DNA of 64,000 bases from Taibaiella soli (lineage in GTDB: Bacteria > Bacteroidota > Bacteroidia > Chitinophagales > Chitinophagaceae): positions 260,304-324,303 of the forward strand of contig NZ_QKTW01000017.1 of assembly GCF_003236175.1 (NCBI RefSeq), read 5' to 3'. The first letter of the stretch is position 1. Each line of letters opens with the position of its first letter. This document shows positions 60,556-64,000 of the stretch, in pieces. The translations under genes were made by a program, and so were the position numbers. The notes below the pieces were generated by a model, which worked only from the letters and a program-made list of their open reading frames with translations, was not told where the DNA came from and searched no databases.

Positions 60556-62952
60556 ATGAAAAAAACTTTGTTTCACATACTAGCCGGATGGTTGATAGTA
60601 TTAATGCTATCAGGCTGTGCACTATTGCAGCGAAAAATTATCGTGGTACTGAAAACGCCGCATAGCGAGAATTACGTGGTAGATGGAGATACACTCATCG
60701 AAGGGTATGCACTCAACCGAAACTACTGGATTGCCTATTCAGACAGAAACCCCAATGCTACCCGCACCAGCCGCGAAAATGAGATGCCTTTAAAAAAATT
60801 ATCTTTTATGGAACCTGTTTGTGTTGTGCAGGAAAAAGGCGACTACGTAAAGATTCTCAAATACAATGCAGATGTGGACCTTGCCGAAACAAAAGGCAAC
60901 GTCTCCCGGAAAACAGCCAGGAACTATGGCTGGATAAAAAAAGAACACCTGCTACTTTGGCCGGCTTCCCTGCAAAATAGCGCCACCCGTTACACCGTAA
61001 AAGCAGTAACTCATTTTGGGGGAAACGCTATTTTAAATCAACCTCAGCGTTTTATTACCAACGATTCATTACTGTTATTCACTACGCCTTCTTTGCAAAC
61101 GCCGTCAGACAAAAAAATAAGCGCGGGCAAAATTGTATACCTATATAAGCAATCACAGGATGGGAAAAGTGTGCTTATTGGTTCTGAGTCACTCGTAACG
61201 CCCGAAAACGCAAACCAAATAATGTTGGGATGGATCAGCAAAGATGCTGTCGCAATCTGGGGCGCGCGGACCGCATTTAACTTATACGCCAATGCCCCCG
61301 ATTCTATTGGCCTGTACCGAACGGAACAGGAACTGAATGTAACGGATGTTTTCAAGCCGTTGCTGAACAGCAATGGCCTTAGAGCACGTAGCACTTTTGA
61401 AAACATTTTTCCGGTACGCAATAAAAATTGCTATAACAGCAAAACGTTGCAGACCGGATATCTCGAAAATATTATGGACTATACCCACAACAGTGTGTAC
61501 AATGTTTTGGGGCAAAGCATCGACTACCAGAAATATCAGAAAATTGTCAGCGACGGAGATCAAATCAACATCGTTTTCGTGTTCGACATATCGGACAACA
61601 ACAAGAAATACTTCCCACTCATTAAATCTGTAATCCAAGATCTGCAGGTGTATTTTGACACAACCAATCAACTGAGAAATTGCAGATTCGGTGCGGTAAC
61701 CTACCGGCACAATACACATGACGGAGACACGGTCGCTAGTGTCCTGCCGCTTTCCCGAAATTTGCAACAAGTAGAAAAATACATCGATAAGAAATTCGCC
61801 AAAAATCTCTATGCCGACGAATCTATCTATCAGCCTTTGTTTGCGGGTTTAAATGAGGCCTGCAACATGTTACAACCGGTAAAAGATCAGACCAATATTA
61901 TCGCCGTAATAGGAACCACGGGCAACGACGATGCCGCTACGACATACAGCATGGAACAGGTAATCAAAAAGATCATCTATGTACAAGCGCGGATGCTGTT
62001 CTTTCAAACCATCAACAAAACCGCAGACGCTTACAATGACTTTATGCTGGATGCAGAAAAAATCATTTTTAACTCTGCAACAAGTATTGCGGAATTAAAA
62101 AAGCAAAAACTCGTCGACATCAACGATGTTATTACGACACCTTCCTACAATATAAGTAATGGCGATTCTGGCATTTACAGTCTGGATTATCCACGCCAAA
62201 GCATGACGCAAGGCTTTGCCGTCTTCCCCAAAAAGGGAACTGTGATGCAAGCCGGCGTTTTCCGGAAATGTTTTGACAGCCTGGCTAAACAAGTAACGAG
62301 TGACAACCGGAATGTCAGTCAAAAACTAACAGAATATTTCCGAACGATTGGTATTAAAAGCACGTCATTCCGACCTGAATTTGCTGGATACACAGAGAAA
62401 GTAAACCTGAATCCAGACATGGCAAAATCATTTACTACCAGCGGCAACAGCTTTTTTATACCTGCCTATGTCAAAGCCGAACCAGGAAGTTTAGACATGC
62501 AAAATGTTTCATTTGGACTGTTTCTTAATGAAGCAGAATACGATAAACAGATGGAGCTGTTCTACCACATTTATGCGAAAACAGCTTCCGGAGAAAAATT
62601 CAGGAAGAAAAAAGCCTGTCGCAGGTATACGCGATTTATAAAACATTATCTGGCCACTAATAAAATTCATACTGATGAGAAAGTAAAATGGATGACACTG
62701 GGTAATGTACTGTATTCCTATACCGGTTTTATTTCACCAAATCTGCTTTACAATAAAGTAACACTTTATAACCTCAAAAGTCTGAGCAAAGAAAAAACAC
62801 TAAACATCTTCAACAGTTACAAATACGCTGCAGACGCAATGCAAGAAAAAAAGAACACGGCCCGCGTCAGAATAAATAATAACGGACATAGCTACTACTG
62901 GATTTCAGAAGATATGATGCCCGGAACAGTGCAGATGACAAAAGCTGAATAA
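60556..62952 (+). CDS. tssR: TssR-like lipoprotein with von Willebrand A-like domain
   Basis: 798 residues from the ATG at 60556; MKKTLFHILAGWLIVLMLSGC is a lipoprotein signal (Cys21). The first third has SH3-like beta patterns (YVVDGDTLIEGYALNRNYWIAYSDR; YGWIKKEHLLLWPASL). From about residue 330 a vWA-like domain appears (QINIVFVFDISDNNKKYFPLIKSVIQDLQVYF; NIIAVIGTTGNDDA), with only part of the DxSxS metal site retained. This matches TssR, the large lipoprotein specific to Bacteroidota type VI systems, probably part of the envelope complex at the outer membrane. Followed by tssH after 33 bp. Confidence 0.85.
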   Translation: MKKTLFHILAGWLIVLMLSGCALLQRKIIVVLKTPHSENYVVDGDTLIEGYALNRNYWIAYSDRNPNATRTSRENEMPLKKLSFMEPVCVVQEKGDYVKILKYNADVDLAETKGNVSRKTARNYGWIKKEHLLLWPASLQNSATRYTVKAVTHFGGNAILNQPQRFITNDSLLLFTTPSLQTPSDKKISAGKIVYLYKQSQDGKSVLIGSESLVTPENANQIMLGWISKDAVAIWGARTAFNLYANAPDSIGLYRTEQELNVTDVFKPLLNSNGLRARSTFENIFPVRNKNCYNSKTLQTGYLENIMDYTHNSVYNVLGQSIDYQKYQKIVSDGDQINIVFVFDISDNNKKYFPLIKSVIQDLQVYFDTTNQLRNCRFGAVTYRHNTHDGDTVASVLPLSRNLQQVEKYIDKKFAKNLYADESIYQPLFAGLNEACNMLQPVKDQTNIIAVIGTTGNDDAATTYSMEQVIKKIIYVQARMLFFQTINKTADAYNDFMLDAEKIIFNSATSIAELKKQKLVDINDVITTPSYNISNGDSGIYSLDYPRQSMTQGFAVFPKKGTVMQAGVFRKCFDSLAKQVTSDNRNVSQKLTEYFRTIGIKSTSFRPEFAGYTEKVNLNPDMAKSFTTSGNSFFIPAYVKAEPGSLDMQNVSFGLFLNEAEYDKQMELFYHIYAKTASGEKFRKKKACRRYTRFIKHYLATNKIHTDEKVKWMTLGNVLYSYTGFISPNLLYNKVTLYNLKSLSKEKTLNIFNSYKYAADAMQEKKNTARVRINNNGHSYYWISEDMMPGTVQMTKAE

Positions 62953-62985
62953 CGATTCCAAATAACTATCCTGAAAAACTGATAC

Positions 62986-64000
62986 ATGAGCGTACCATTT
63001 GCAAACGACGCAGTCAAAAACATACTACACATAGCGGCAGCCATCGCGCGGGAAAACTATAACCCGGATTATGGCGCACCACATTTGCTTCGTGCATTAA
63101 TGCATCCCGACACAGGCATGCAGGATTTTTTGCGCACGCTGGATAAAGACCCTGCCTATTTCATGGATTGGGCCGAAGTGCGTATCGAAGAATACCGGAA
63201 AACAAACACACTTCCGGAGGTCGCTGAACAAAATGAGGAAATAGAACGGTTGCTGGACGAAGCGGATGAGGTACGCCTAAAACTAGGGCTGGGTGAAATA
63301 TCCGCTTTATGCCTGCTTACTGCACTGGTAAAACCGCATGTGGTATTTACCTCCCTACAATTAAAATCTTTGCCGCTCCGCGAAAGCGAAATCCTGTCAT
63401 TATTCGAAAGCAAAGAACAGAATAAAATTCAGAATGTATCTGAATTGATGACCGGGGCAAATCAACAGCACCGGCCAGACGGTGCGTTGCGTAAATATTG
63501 CATTGACAAAACAATCCTGGCCGCAAAAGGGAATATTGATCCGATTATCGGTCGCGAGCGGGAAACACGAATGCTCATAGAAATACTGGGTCGCAGGAAT
63601 AAACCAAATGTGATTATTACCGGCGAGCCCGGAGTCGGCAAAACAGCATTAGCAGATGGCCTTGCCTTTGAGATCAATGCAAACAATGTACCGTTGCATT
63701 TGCAAAAAGCGATACTGCTTGAGCTGGACCTGGGTGCACTGATGGCAGGTGCATCTTATAAAGGAGAAATAGAAGATCGGCTCAAGAAAGTAATTACGGA
63801 ATTAAAAACGCTGGATAAGGCAATTTTGTTTATTGACGAAATACACCAGCTACTGGACAGTAAAGGATCTCTTGGTACCGGCACCGCTAATCTGCTGAAG
63901 CCAGAATTAGCCAGAGGTGCTATTACCGTTATCGGCGCTACGACACAAGAAGAATACCGAAAAATAATAGAACCGGATCAGGCATTCAGCCGCCGTTTTG
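62986..64000 (+). CDS. tssH: TssH/ClpV-type AAA+ ATPase, C-terminus cut by window edge
   Basis: About 338 codons of a ClpB/ClpV-type protein from the ATG at 62986 (MSVPFANDAVKNILHIAAAIARENYNPDYGAPHLLRALM). The N-terminal double-Clp domain occupies roughly 1-150; the first AAA+ module starts with DPIIGRERETRMLIEILGRRNKPNVIITGEPGVGKTALADGL, with Walker A GEPGVGKT at 213-220; Walker B is ILFIDEIHQLL; sensor 1 is VIGATTQEEYRKIIEPDQAF. ClpV dismantles the contracted sheath in the cytosol. The second AAA+ module lies beyond the window. Confidence 0.92.
   Translation, partial: MSVPFANDAVKNILHIAAAIARENYNPDYGAPHLLRALMHPDTGMQDFLRTLDKDPAYFMDWAEVRIEEYRKTNTLPEVAEQNEEIERLLDEADEVRLKLGLGEISALCLLTALVKPHVVFTSLQLKSLPLRESEILSLFESKEQNKIQNVSELMTGANQQHRPDGALRKYCIDKTILAAKGNIDPIIGRERETRMLIEILGRRNKPNVIITGEPGVGKTALADGLAFEINANNVPLHLQKAILLELDLGALMAGASYKGEIEDRLKKVITELKTLDKAILFIDEIHQLLDSKGSLGTGTANLLKPELARGAITVIGATTQEEYRKIIEPDQAFSRRF

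Overview
The window reads as a chromosomal segment from a Bacteroidota bacterium, most likely of the Chitinophaga lineage. This is inferred from the type VI secretion genes, which are of the Bacteroidota subtype (TssR-like lipoprotein, small TssD/Hcp proteins), from the efp-accB-accC order, from a SusC-like TonB receptor with an N-terminal beta-sandwich, and from promoters of the TTG-N19/20-TAnnTTTG type. No insertion sequence, phage, rRNA or CRISPR array is visible. The intergenic DNA is rich in short dispersed and tandem repeats.

Positions 1-4568 (minus strand) hold non-oxidative pentose-phosphate genes: a transaldolase/glucose-6-phosphate isomerase fusion that runs off the left edge, and transketolase. 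Positions 5260-21033 (plus strand) form an accessory block. It opens with a GAF-AAA-Fis sigma-54 activator, then a tiny HMA-like protein, an AraC regulator, a DUF417 membrane protein, a quinone-oxidoreductase-like dehydrogenase, a DUF305 protein and a YVTN beta-propeller, then a tautomerase. It ends with a long operon: a cobalt-type nitrile hydratase/thiocyanate hydrolase with its beta chain split in two, a nickel/cobalt permease, a thioredoxin-like ferredoxin, a TonB receptor, a polysaccharide-deacetylase-like enzyme, a SnoaL-like protein and a lipoprotein with a CxxCH haem motif. Sigma-54-like promoter sequences precede both the tautomerase and the hydratase operon. Positions 21185-28527 (minus strand) are a two-component system (TPR histidine kinase and NtrC-type regulator) above a five-gene redox/hydrolase operon, with a sigma-54-like promoter between them. 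Positions 28606-34395 hold an ene-reductase/HxlR divergent pair and scattered transport, DoxX, AhpD-like and MocR genes.

Positions 34765-51050 are mostly housekeeping: tRNA-Arg(ACG), mutS, a YdcF-like lipoprotein, a BCS1-like AAA ATPase, a repeat array, efp, accB, accC, DUF1697 and HEAT-repeat proteins, rfbB, rfbA, a glycosyltransferase, a PLP deaminase, era, initiator tRNA and an isochorismatase-like hydrolase.

Positions 51558-64000 are a type VI secretion locus with two divergent arms. The left arm (minus strand) encodes a LuxR-type regulator with a degenerate receiver, two Hcp/TssD tube proteins, and a 1112-residue VgrG fused to a C-terminal metzincin-like zinc protease, followed by a lipoprotein that is the natural candidate immunity protein. 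The right arm (plus strand) encodes small membrane-anchored proteins, a PKD-domain membrane protein, the TssR-like vWA lipoprotein and the TssH/ClpV ATPase, which is cut by the window end. The sheath, baseplate and remaining tss genes are not in the window and presumably lie to the right. The metzincin-tipped VgrG with its immunity candidate and the split hydratase/cobalt operon are the two most interesting systems here.
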